DNA of 64,000 nt from Micromonospora phaseoli. Its GTDB lineage: Bacteria; Actinomycetota; Actinomycetes; Mycobacteriales; Micromonosporaceae. The translations under genes were made by a program, and so were the position numbers. The notes under the pieces are model-generated. The model was given only the letters and a program-made list of their open reading frames with translations, made no database searches and was not told the origin of the DNA. The stretch lies in contig NZ_FNYV01000014.1 of the NCBI RefSeq assembly GCF_900109115.1, positions 1 to 64,000 of the forward strand, in the 5' to 3' direction. Shown here piece by piece: positions 1 through 6,433 of the stretch; within the stretch, counting starts at the first letter, position 1, and the number at the start of each line of letters is the position of its first letter.

Positions 1-329
1 AACGCGACCCGGCGGATGTCGACCCACAGCTGATCACCTTCGCCACCGAGATGGACGAACGTGCGCTCGCCGCCGAACTGGCACTCAGCGCGGTGGACGT
101 CGCGGAGCTCGACCCGCCGGCCGTCGGTCGGCTCGGCGAGCTACGCATGCCCGTACTGGCCGGCGCGGGCGCCGCGGACCTACCCGACATCCGGCAGCTG
201 GCCGACCGCATCGCGGCCGAGGCCCCGCAGGCGACCCGACTGCCCGACGTACCCGACGCCGCCCACCTGCTACCGCTGGAGCGTCCAGCCCCCGTCAACG
301 CCGCCCTACTCGCCTTCCTGCCCCACTGA
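1..329 (+). CDS. alpha/beta hydrolase, C-terminal part (5' end outside window)
   Basis: The frame is open from base 3 to the TGA at 327-329, with no start inside the window, so about 108 C-terminal residues are present. The end of the protein looks like the last third of an alpha/beta hydrolase: a strand 'MPVLAGAGAADLPD' of the kind that carries the catalytic acid, then an amphipathic helix, then 'DAAHLLPLERP', which fits the catalytic histidine loop, and a final helix 'VNAALLAFL'. The nucleophile elbow is not visible, so substrate and reaction cannot be stated. A palindromic repeat begins about 30 bases after the stop. The family call is moderately sure; the specific function is unknown. Confidence 0.65.
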   Translation, partial: RDPADVDPQLITFATEMDERALAAELALSAVDVAELDPPAVGRLGELRMPVLAGAGAADLPDIRQLADRIAAEAPQATRLPDVPDAAHLLPLERPAPVNAALLAFLPH

Positions 330-361
330 CCCCCTCCCACCGGTCCGGCACCTCCGCCACG

Positions 362-449
362 CCGCCACCTCCGCGCCGATCTAGGGCCAAGTGTCGTTAG
401 TCGATCTCCAGCCACGACAAGAACCCCTAGATCGGCGCGGAGGTGGCGG
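362..449. repeat. palindromic intergenic element, copy 1
   Basis: A perfect 25-bp inverted repeat (362-386 against 425-449) encloses a 38-nt loop. The inner arms are CCGCGCCGATCTAGGG and its complement. The loop holds a smaller inverted pair, TGTCGT and ACGACA. The same 16-bp inner arms with a 38-nt loop recur at 46705-46774, where the loop matches the reverse complement of this one at 30 of 38 positions. The element lies between a plus-strand hydrolase and the 3' end of the minus-strand asparaginase, whose stop codon starts 4 bases outside it. As RNA it would form a strong hairpin and could serve as a bidirectional terminator, but the conserved loop suggests a dispersed repeat family. Confidence 0.85.
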
Positions 450-453
450 ACGG

Positions 454-1413
454 CTACCAGAGCGGGCGTACGGCGCCGACCGGTAGGCCGCCGCCGAAGA
501 GCGGCAACTCCGCGAATTCCGCCAGCACCGGCGCGTCGACACCGAGCCGCCGCAGGGCGGAGACCAGCACCGGCATCCGGGCCCGACCCGCGCCGTCGTC
601 GATCTTCAGGGCCACGGCACCGACGCCTGGCAGCGCCGCGGCGATGACACCCTCCGCGCCGACCTTCGCCAGCAGTCCGGGTACGCCACGCATCACCCGG
701 GTGTCGTCGGCCTGCGTACCACCGACGACCTCCGGGTGGGCCCGCATCGCGTCGGCGACCGCGCTCGTCACCGGGTCGCCCTCGGCCCCGACCAGCCGCA
801 GGTACGCGGCGGCCAACCCGGTCAACGACGCGGACAGCACCGGGGCGCCGCACCCGTCCACGCCGACCGCCACCGCCTCCTCGCCGGTGAACTCCTCGAC
901 CGTGTCGCGCAGCCACTGCTGGAGCGGGTGCTCCGGTCGCCAGTAGCCGTCCACCGGCCAGCCGGCGGACCGGCAGGTCAGCACCATGCCGGCGTGCTTG
1001 CCGGAACAGTTCATCTGGATCCGGGTCGGGCCACCGCCGGCCCGCAGCACCGCCACCCGCGCTTCCTCGCCGACCGGCAGGTCCGGCGGGCAGTGCAGGG
1101 CCTCCCCGTCGAGCCCGGCACCGGCGAGCAACCCGGCGACCCGGGCCAGATGAAACTCCTCCCCCGCGTGGCTGGCCGCGACGATGGCCAGGTCGGCGGG
1201 CTCGGTCAGCGGCAACCCGGCGCGAAGCATCCCGACGGCCTGCATCGGCTTGTTCGACGAACGGGGAAAGATGGGAGAGGTCACGTCACCCGCGGCGGCC
1301 AGCATCGCACCGGCGGCGTCGAGCACCACCACCGAACCGCGGTGCACGCCCTCCACGAAACCGGACCGGACCACCTCGGCGAGCGGTACGCCGCCCTCGT
1401 ACGTCTTGTCCAC
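454..1413 (-). CDS. asparaginase, type II family (PF06089-like)
   Basis: A 319-residue protein of the actinobacterial and rhizobial asparaginase family, which hydrolyses L-asparagine to aspartate and ammonia and is unrelated to E. coli AnsA/AnsB. Family marks are the N-terminal 'VVRSGFVEGVHRGSVVVLD', the 'SNKPMQA' block with its conserved Ser and Lys, 'HAGEEFH', and the 'NCSGKHAGM' block near residue 135. No signal peptide is seen, so it should be cytoplasmic. The start is the GTG at 1413; TACCGT at 1421-1426 on the minus strand lies 7 nt upstream, which fits a leaderless transcript. Its neighbour on the same strand, 95 bases upstream, is a beta-keto acid cleavage enzyme. Substrate preference within the family is not proven. 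Confidence 0.88.
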   Translation of the reverse strand: MDKTYEGGVPLAEVVRSGFVEGVHRGSVVVLDAAGAMLAAAGDVTSPIFPRSSNKPMQAVGMLRAGLPLTEPADLAIVAASHAGEEFHLARVAGLLAGAGLDGEALHCPPDLPVGEEARVAVLRAGGGPTRIQMNCSGKHAGMVLTCRSAGWPVDGYWRPEHPLQQWLRDTVEEFTGEEAVAVGVDGCGAPVLSASLTGLAAAYLRLVGAEGDPVTSAVADAMRAHPEVVGGTQADDTRVMRGVPGLLAKVGAEGVIAAALPGVGAVALKIDDGAGRARMPVLVSALRRLGVDAPVLAEFAELPLFGGGLPVGAVRPLW

Positions 1414-1508
1414 GATGTGGACGGTACCGAGCAGCCGGACAGGCCAGACACCGGGGTGAGCAGGGACTCCACCTCGGGGTGTAGAGGGACGTGGGCCGGA
1501 CCCGCGCC

Positions 1509-2336
1509 TTACACGCCGAGCAGCTCGCGGGCCTGCCCCGTGTTCAACGGTGGACGTTGGGCGAGCTGGGCGAAGCCGACCGCCCGGGCCACCAGTTGCA
1601 TGTTCGACTCCACCGGACGGCCCTTGGCGTAGGTCACCGTGTCCTCCATCCCGACCCGCAGGTGACCGCCGGTGGAGAGGGCGGCGAGCAGCACCGGGAT
1701 GGTGCTACGGCCGATGCCGGTCGCCGAGAAGGTGGTGCCCTCGGGCAGGTCCCGCAGCAGTTGCCGGGCCGCGACGAGCGTCGCCGTGGTGCCCGGCATA
1801 CCCCCGGGCACCCCCATCACGAAGTCGACGTGCACGTGACCGCCGTGTGGCAGGCCGTACGTGCCCAGCAGGCGCTGCAACGCGGTCAGCTGGCCGAGGT
1901 CGAAGATCTCGTACTCCGGAACGATGCCCCGTTCCTGCATCCGGGTGTGCAGGTCGACGATGAACTCCCAGCGGTTGAGGAAGACGTCGTTGCCGAAGTT
2001 GACCGTACCCATCGTGCAGGAGGCCATGTCCGGCCCCGCGTCCAGCACGGCGAGACGGTCGGCCTCCGGGTCGGTGACCGCGCCTCCGGTGGAGAGCTGC
2101 ACGATCAGGTCGGTGTTCTCCCGCAGCGCCGCCACGGTCGCCCGGAGCCGCCCCTGGTCGAGCGTGGGCCGCGCCTCGTCGTCCCGGACATGGACGTGGA
2201 TCACGGAAGCGCCCAGCGCCTCGCACTCCTTGGCCGTGAGCACCAGCTCGTCGAGGGTCACCGGCAGCGCCGGCACCTCCGACTTGGCCGACTCCGCACC
2301 GGTGGGGGCAACCGTGATCAACGTCCCTGTCGTCAT
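1509..2336 (-). CDS. beta-keto acid cleavage enzyme (BKACE / kce family)
   Basis: A 275-residue TIM-barrel protein of the 3-keto-5-aminohexanoate cleavage (DUF849) family. These zinc enzymes condense a beta-keto acid with acetyl-CoA to give acetoacetate and a new acyl-CoA. The metal-binding histidines are visible in 'VIHVHVRDD' near residue 47 and 'GGHVHVDFVMG' near residue 185; 'QLSTGG' and 'GMEDTV' are further family motifs. The start is the ATG at 2336 (MTTGTL); TAGGAT lies 7 nt upstream on the minus strand (2344-2349), again leaderless. The open frame extends further upstream only as GC-rich read-through. The keto-acid substrate varies across the family, and without a lysine-fermentation or carnitine cluster here it cannot be named. 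Confidence 0.88.
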   Translation of the reverse strand: MTTGTLITVAPTGAESAKSEVPALPVTLDELVLTAKECEALGASVIHVHVRDDEARPTLDQGRLRATVAALRENTDLIVQLSTGGAVTDPEADRLAVLDAGPDMASCTMGTVNFGNDVFLNRWEFIVDLHTRMQERGIVPEYEIFDLGQLTALQRLLGTYGLPHGGHVHVDFVMGVPGGMPGTTATLVAARQLLRDLPEGTTFSATGIGRSTIPVLLAALSTGGHLRVGMEDTVTYAKGRPVESNMQLVARAVGFAQLAQRPPLNTGQARELLGV

Positions 2337-2370
2337 GCCGGCGATCCTAGAGCGCCCGGTCCGGCCACCG

Positions 2371-2428
2371 GTGTTAACGGGGGGCCCGTCCTCTACCTCA
2401 GGCGTTAACAGGGGGCCCTTCCTTACCT
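2371..2428. repeat. GTTAAC/GGGGGCCC interspersed repeat, two units
   Basis: Two units lie in the same orientation 31 nt apart. Each has GTTAAC followed by a G/C palindrome around GGGGGCCC and then a C/T-rich stretch ending in TAC(CT). A second pair of the same units is at 23119-23178 with a 30-nt period. In both places the pair touches or overlaps the stop codon of a minus-strand gene, here ygfZ. The motif resembles an interspersed repeat I associate with Micromonospora genomes, from memory. It may act as a transcription terminator or be a non-autonomous repeat. Confidence 0.75.
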
Positions 2429-3535
2429 GGGGTCGATGGCGGCGGCGCTGTCGCCGACCCGGAGGGTGGCGTCGTCGGGCACCGAACGCTTGACCACGGC
2501 GAGCGCGATCTGGCCCAGTTCGTAGTGGTGCACGGCGGTGCCGACGAAGCCGACCGTCCGACCGTCCAGGGTGACCGGGGTACCGGCGGCCGGGAGCTGG
2601 TCGGTGGTGACGCCGTCGAGGTGCAGCAGGACCAGCCGGCGCGGCGGGCGGCCCATGTTGTGTACCCGGGCGACCGTCTCCTGTCCCCGGTAGCAGCCCT
2701 TGTCCAGGTGCACTGCCGCAGCGATCAGGTCCACCTCGGCGGGAATGGTCCGGTGGTCGGTGTCGACACCGACCCGGGCCCGACGGGCGGCCACCCGCAT
2801 CGCCTCGTACGCCCACAATCCGACCGGTGGCACGCCGTTGGCGCGCAGCTGCGTGACCACCTGGTCCATCGCGGCCCGGGGTACCAGCAGGTCCACGCCC
2901 AGCGGGACGCGGCGGGCCCAGCCACCCACCGGCAGCGGCTGCACGTCGTAGCGGGCGGTCGGGCGCGACGGCACCTCACCCGACCGGAACTTGGGGCCGG
3001 GCAGCCCGACGACGTCGGGTTCGGCGAGCGCCGGCACGTCCAGCACGGCCACCGCCTCGGCCGCCTTCGGCCCGACCAGCGACAACAATGCGTGCTCGGC
3101 GGTGGCGTCGCGGGGGTCGACCTGGCTGAAGAAGCGCATCTTCTCCAGGTAGGTCAGCAGCCTCTCGGTTGCCCCCGGCTCGGTGTCCAGCCAGGTGGTG
3201 ACGCCGTCCTCGGCGACCATGGCGTGCTGTTCGAGGTGGCCGTGCGGTGAGAGCACCAGCAGCTCGGTGCCCTGCCACGGGCTCAGCTCGGCCAGGTGCT
3301 GGGTGGTGAGGGTGTGCAGCCAGGAGATGCGCTCCGCGCCGGGCACCGCGACGACGCCCCGGTGCGAGCGGTCCACGAGACCGGCCTCGGTGTCCAGCTG
3401 ACGCTGCTCGCGCATCGGGTCGCCGTAGTGCGCGGCCACGCCCCGCACCCCGGCGGCGGCGTGGGCCGGCTCCGGCTGGTCCCGGCTGGCCTCGTCGATG
3501 CTCTCCACGGCCACCGCGCCCGCGATGTCGATCAT
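2423..3535 (-). CDS. ygfZ: folate-binding YgfZ family protein
   Basis: A 370-residue GcvT-fold protein. YgfZ (IBA57-like) proteins use tetrahydrofolate to help assemble or repair certain iron-sulfur clusters. The diagnostic signature 'KGCYRGQETVARVHN' is present with the conserved cysteine at residue 281. The N-terminal 'GLVDRSHRGVVAVPG' and 'HTLTTQ' blocks match the folate-binding GcvT domain, and a short beta-barrel domain follows the signature. The ATG at 3535 overlaps the stop of the upstream Fur-family gene as ATGA, so the two are probably translationally coupled. The frame is open seven codons further, but that start would lie deeper inside the regulator gene. Pairing with a metal regulator fits a role in metal-cofactor maintenance, but this is inference. 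Confidence 0.92.
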   Translation of the reverse strand: MIDIAGAVAVESIDEASRDQPEPAHAAAGVRGVAAHYGDPMREQRQLDTEAGLVDRSHRGVVAVPGAERISWLHTLTTQHLAELSPWQGTELLVLSPHGHLEQHAMVAEDGVTTWLDTEPGATERLLTYLEKMRFFSQVDPRDATAEHALLSLVGPKAAEAVAVLDVPALAEPDVVGLPGPKFRSGEVPSRPTARYDVQPLPVGGWARRVPLGVDLLVPRAAMDQVVTQLRANGVPPVGLWAYEAMRVAARRARVGVDTDHRTIPAEVDLIAAAVHLDKGCYRGQETVARVHNMGRPPRRLVLLHLDGVTTDQLPAAGTPVTLDGRTVGFVGTAVHHYELGQIALAVVKRSVPDDATLRVGDSAAAIDPR

Positions 3536-3960
3536 TTCTGGTCCCCGTCCCCGCAACGTTCACACACGCCGAAGAAGGAGACATGGCCGATGTCCACCCG
3601 GAAGCCCCGCTCGCCGGCCAGCTGGTCGGCCAGCGGGCGCAGCAGCTCGGGATCCATCTCGTCGATCGCGCCGCACTCCCGGCAGACCAGGTGTACGTGC
3701 TGGTCCTCACCAGCGGCGTGATAGGTCGGTGACCCGTGCGAGAGGTGGGTGTGGGTGACCAGGCCGAGCCGCTCCAGCAGCTCCAGCGTGCGATAGATGG
3801 TGGTGATGTTGACACCGGCGGCGACCTCGCGGACCGCCGTGTGTACCTGCTCAGGGGTGGCGTGCCCCAGGTCCAGCACCGCCTGGAGGATCAGCTGTCG
3901 CTGCGCCGTCAGCCGCAGGCCACGGGCGCGGAGCAGTTCCGCGAGGGAGGATTCGGACAC
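3532..3960 (-). CDS. Fur-family metalloregulator, Nur-like (nickel)
   Basis: A 142-residue Fur-family repressor with an N-terminal winged helix and a C-terminal dimerisation domain. Two CxxC pairs ('CREC', 'CERC') would hold structural zinc. Compared from memory with Streptomyces Nur, the block 'GVNITTIYRTLELLERLGLV' is nearly identical, and the M-site histidines are kept in 'VTHTHL' and 'DIGHV', plus the hinge histidine in 'LGHATPEQ'. At the position of Nur His86 this protein has Asp, in 'EDQHVH'. Nur represses nickel uptake and the iron superoxide dismutase. The start is the GTG at 3960; TATGAT (3967-3972, minus strand) precedes it by 6 nt, so the mRNA is probably leaderless. The Nur assignment is likely; other Fur classes are possible. 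Confidence 0.8.
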   Translation of the reverse strand: MSESSLAELLRARGLRLTAQRQLILQAVLDLGHATPEQVHTAVREVAAGVNITTIYRTLELLERLGLVTHTHLSHGSPTYHAAGEDQHVHLVCRECGAIDEMDPELLRPLADQLAGERGFRVDIGHVSFFGVCERCGDGDQK

Positions 3961-4026
3961 CCTCCGATCATAGTTCGGAAATCCACGCGCCTACCGCGCG
4001 GCAGGAACGCACTATGCTCGGCCCTC

Positions 4027-4875
4027 ATGGTGGCCTCGCGGATCGGCGTCCTGGGGCGGGGGCTGCTGCCGGCCGGCGAACCGGTGCTGCGCGGCGACGA
4101 CCTCGGCGTACTGCGCGGCGACGGACTGTTCGAGACCATGCACCTCCGCGACGGACGCCCCTGGCTGTGCCGGGAACACCTGGCCCGGCTGCGGGCCGGC
4201 GCCGCGGCCGTGGAGCTGACCGTGCCGGCCGACGAGGCCCTGGTCGAGCTGCTCGACGAGGTCGCCGCCGGCTGGCCAGCCGAGGTGGAAGGTGCGCTGC
4301 GTCTGGTCTGCACCCGAGGGCCGGAAGGGGGCGGCCCGCCCACCGTCTACGCCACCCTGGCGGCGGTCCCCCCGGCGGCCCGACAGGCCCGACGCGACGG
4401 AGTGGGCGTGGCCACCCTGTCGTTGGGCGTGCCCGCCGAGGCCCGGCCGGAGCTGGACTGGCTCCCGGTGGGCATCAAATCCACGTCCTACGGGGCGAGC
4501 AGCGCGGCCCGGCGCTGGGCTGCCCGGGCGGGCGTGGACGACGTGCTGTGGGTCTCCTCTGACGGGTACGCCCTGGAGGGGCCGACCGCCAACCTGGTCT
4601 GGCTGGCCGGCGACACGCTGTGCACCGTGCCGGCCGGGCGCACCGGCATCCTGCCCGGCACCACCGTCGCCTGGCTGCTCGCCCATGCCGTCGAGGTCGG
4701 CTGGGCCGCCGCCGAACGCATGGTCACCACGACCGGGCTGCGCGACGCCGACGGCGTCTGGCTCACCTCGTCGGTACGCGGCCTGGTGCCGGTGCACACC
4801 CTCGACGGCGTGCCGCTGCGCCGCAACCCGCGCACCCGTGCGCTACAGGATCTGCTGGGCTTCCCGCATCCGTGA
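4027..4875 (+). CDS. pabC: class IV aminotransferase, aminodeoxychorismate lyase-like
   Basis: A 282-residue fold-type IV PLP enzyme. PabC converts 4-amino-4-deoxychorismate to p-aminobenzoate and pyruvate for folate synthesis; relatives are branched-chain and D-amino-acid aminotransferases. The PLP lysine is Lys151 in 'PVGIKSTSYG'. 'GDGLFETMHLRDG' near the N-terminus, 'ALEGPTANLVW' with the conserved glutamate, and 'LPGTTVAWLL' are family blocks. The start is the ATG at 4027, with TATGCT at 4013-4018, 8 nt before it. It is divergent from the Nur-like gene with 66 bases between start codons. The linkage to folate-dependent ygfZ supports a PabC role, but sequence alone does not separate PabC from a D-aminotransferase. 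Confidence 0.82.
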   Translation: MVASRIGVLGRGLLPAGEPVLRGDDLGVLRGDGLFETMHLRDGRPWLCREHLARLRAGAAAVELTVPADEALVELLDEVAAGWPAEVEGALRLVCTRGPEGGGPPTVYATLAAVPPAARQARRDGVGVATLSLGVPAEARPELDWLPVGIKSTSYGASSAARRWAARAGVDDVLWVSSDGYALEGPTANLVWLAGDTLCTVPAGRTGILPGTTVAWLLAHAVEVGWAAAERMVTTTGLRDADGVWLTSSVRGLVPVHTLDGVPLRRNPRTRALQDLLGFPHP

Positions 4876-4893
4876 CCTGCCCCGGTCGACGGG

Positions 4894-5487
4894 TCAGCCG
4901 GCGACCCGGGTCAGCCGGGCGGACAGGTGCGGAGACAGTGGTTGACCGACGGCAGCCATGTCCTGGGCGTAGAGCAGCGCCCCCTCGACGATGCCGAAGA
5001 GGCGGTGACCGGCGGTGACCTCCTTGGCGGTGGCGCTGCGCACCACGGCGTCGCTGACGAACTCCAGCTGGGTGCCCTTGCGCCGGCCGATGTGCAGCTC
5101 CATCACTCCCGTGGGGGTGGTGAACAGGGCTTCCAGTTCGTCGGTGGCCCGGTCGCCGTCCAGCACCGGCCGCCACCAGCCGACCTCCCGGCCCGCCGGC
5201 CGCACCGGCCGGCTCTGCTCGTCGAGGATCCACGCCCGCGACTCGTAGTGCAGGAACGGCCGGCCGTCGTGGCTGATCCGGATCTCCTGGGCGAAGTCGA
5301 AGTCCTCGATGGTGGGAAAGCCGCCCCGACCCCGGCCCCGCCACACCCCGATGTACGGCAGCAGGCCGTCCAGCGTGGGATGCAGCTTCGGGCCGACCCG
5401 CAGGTCGTGGCTCTCCTCGAAGGGATACGGCTCCACCGGCGGCGCGTTGAGCCAGGGCGGCGGCGCCAGCGGATTCTCGTCACTCAC
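4894..5487 (-). CDS. nitrobindin-like heme-binding beta-barrel protein (DUF1794/FABP-like)
   Basis: About 197 residues. The block 'YIGVWRGRGRGGFPT' is the GxWxGxGxG signature of bacterial nitrobindins, beta-barrels related to the THAP4 C-terminal domain that bind ferric heme and react with nitric oxide or peroxynitrite. Further matches are 'FAQEIRISHDGRPFLHYESR', 'GWWRP' and 'GVMELHIG', with a C-terminal histidine in 'GHRLFG' where the heme ligand is expected. I chose the GTG at 5487 (VSDENPL), which lies 4 bases after the stop of a 34-residue membrane protein gene; an in-frame start at 5538 would overlap that gene. The two are probably co-translated. Physiological ligand unproven. Confidence 0.85.
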   Translation of the reverse strand: MSDENPLAPPPWLNAPPVEPYPFEESHDLRVGPKLHPTLDGLLPYIGVWRGRGRGGFPTIEDFDFAQEIRISHDGRPFLHYESRAWILDEQSRPVRPAGREVGWWRPVLDGDRATDELEALFTTPTGVMELHIGRRKGTQLEFVSDAVVRSATAKEVTAGHRLFGIVEGALLYAQDMAAVGQPLSPHLSARLTRVAG

Positions 5488-5491
5488 CGGA

Positions 5492-5596
5492 TCACCATTT
5501 GCCTCTCGAGATGCGGACAGCCAGGTAGACCAGGCCACCGGCGAGGGCGCCCAGGCCGGCGACCAGCAGGCTGACGAACCCGATCTCGGTGACCAT
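5492..5596 (-). CDS. small single-pass membrane protein, 34 aa
   Basis: A short gene encoding 34 residues: a start MVTEIGF, one hydrophobic helix of about 20 residues rich in L, V, G and A, and a basic tail ending RISRGKW. The orientation is probably N-out, C-in by the positive-inside rule. TAGGAT at 5604-5609 (minus strand) lies 7 nt before the ATG at 5596, which supports a leaderless transcript; an ATG at 5605 is the alternative. The stop is followed 4 bases later by the GTG of the nitrobindin-like gene. I do not recognise a characterised family. The promoter, the hydrophobic helix and the coupling to the next gene argue that it is real. Confidence 0.65.
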   Translation of the reverse strand: MVTEIGFVSLLVAGLGALAGGLVYLAVRISRGKW

Positions 5597-5603
5597 CCGG
5601 GTC

Positions 5604-5613
5604 ATCCTATGCT
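5604..5613. promoter_or_regulatory. overlapping divergent -10 boxes
   Basis: TAGGAT on the minus strand (5609 to 5604) and TATGCT on the plus strand (5608 to 5613) share two base pairs. Each is 6-7 nt from its start codon: ATG 5596 on minus and ATG 5620 on plus. Only 23 bp separate the two start codons, so both transcripts would be leaderless and the two polymerases could not occupy the site together. The -10 boxes are seen; mutual exclusion is inference. Confidence 0.6.
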
Positions 5614-5619
5614 GGCGAC

Positions 5620-5982
5620 ATGGCCCGTACTCTCGTCGTCAAGGCCACCGCTGGCGCCGACGCGCCGGAGCGGTGCGCCCAGGCCTTCACCGTGGCGGCC
5701 ACCGCCGCCGCCGCCGGAGTGCCCGTATCACTCTGGCTGACCGGCGAATCGACCTGGTTCGCCCTGCCCGGCCGGGCACAGGACTTCGAGTTGCCGCACT
5801 CGGCGCCACTGGCCGAGCTGCTGCACGTGATCCTCACCACCGGCACCGTGACCGCCTGTACCCAGTGCGCCGCCCGCCGGGACATCGGCTCCGGCGACGT
5901 GCTCCCCGGCGTACGGATCGCCGGTGCTGCCGTCTTCGTCGAGGAGACGATGGCAGAAGGAGCCCAGGCGCTCGTCTACTGA
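5620..5982 (+). CDS. DsrE-family protein
   Basis: A 120-residue alpha/beta protein resembling the DsrE/DsrF/YchN fold. It has a first strand 'TLVVKATAGADAPERC', a helix of 'AFTVAATAAAAGVPVSLWLTG', and a late cysteine pair in 'VTACTQCAARRDI' near residue 78, where DsrE-like proteins carry the sulfur-accepting Cys. The end 'AAVFVEETMAEGAQALVY' is typical. Such proteins take part in persulfide relay or are of unknown function. The start is the ATG at 5620 with TATGCT 6 nt upstream (leaderless), divergent from the small membrane protein gene. A link to sulfur relay is plausible but not shown. Confidence 0.75.
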   Translation: MARTLVVKATAGADAPERCAQAFTVAATAAAAGVPVSLWLTGESTWFALPGRAQDFELPHSAPLAELLHVILTTGTVTACTQCAARRDIGSGDVLPGVRIAGAAVFVEETMAEGAQALVY

Positions 5983-6052
5983 GTCGCGGAACAGTGAACG
6001 GCAAGGCGGCGGAACCCGCCCGACAAGTCGGGCCAATGCCTACGATTCGGAT

Positions 6053-6433
6053 GTGACCGAGGCGATCCAACAGTTCTTCGCGACCCTGCCGGCCCGCGCC
6101 CCGGAGGTCCTACGCGGCCCGGTCGGAGGAACCCTGCGGATCGACCTGTCCGACGGTCACCGCACCGAGCACTGGATCGTCCGGATGCGCCCAGGTACGG
6201 CCGAGGTCAGCCAGGGTCCGGAGCACGCCGACGCCGTCTGGTACTGCGGGGTGGACACGTTCGAGCGGCTGGTCACCGGCCGGACGCAAGCCATCGCGGC
6301 GTTGTTCCGCAACGAGAGCACCTACAGCGGGAACGTGGTCGTGTTCCTCGCCTTCCGACGCTTCCTGCCATCCCCACCCAGCACCCGGGACCCGCGCGAG
6401 GTGGCCCGTGAGCATGCCAGGTGGACGCGGTGA
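6053..6433 (+). CDS. SCP2 sterol-binding domain-like protein
   Basis: A 126-residue single-domain protein. The pattern 'LRIDLSDGHRTEHWIVRMRPG' followed by 'DAVWYCGVDTFERLVTGR' and 'ALFRNESTYSGN' matches the small SCP2-like domain, in which a hydrophobic cavity binds lipids; 'FLAFRRFLPSPP' closes the domain. The GTG at 6053 is chosen because TACGAT at 6041-6046 is 6 nt upstream and there is no good upstream ribosome site; the longer frame from 5924 would overlap the DsrE gene. Its stop overlaps the next gene's GTG as GTGA, indicating an operon with the glucosidase. Ligand and role are unknown. Confidence 0.75.
   Translation: MTEAIQQFFATLPARAPEVLRGPVGGTLRIDLSDGHRTEHWIVRMRPGTAEVSQGPEHADAVWYCGVDTFERLVTGRTQAIAALFRNESTYSGNVVVFLAFRRFLPSPPSTRDPREVAREHARWTR

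Noticed and set aside
736..2408. Long plus-strand open frames opposite the asparaginase and BKACE genes
   Set aside because: Rich in R, G, H and Q, typical of antisense translation of GC-rich genes; the minus-strand genes have clear family motifs and promoters.
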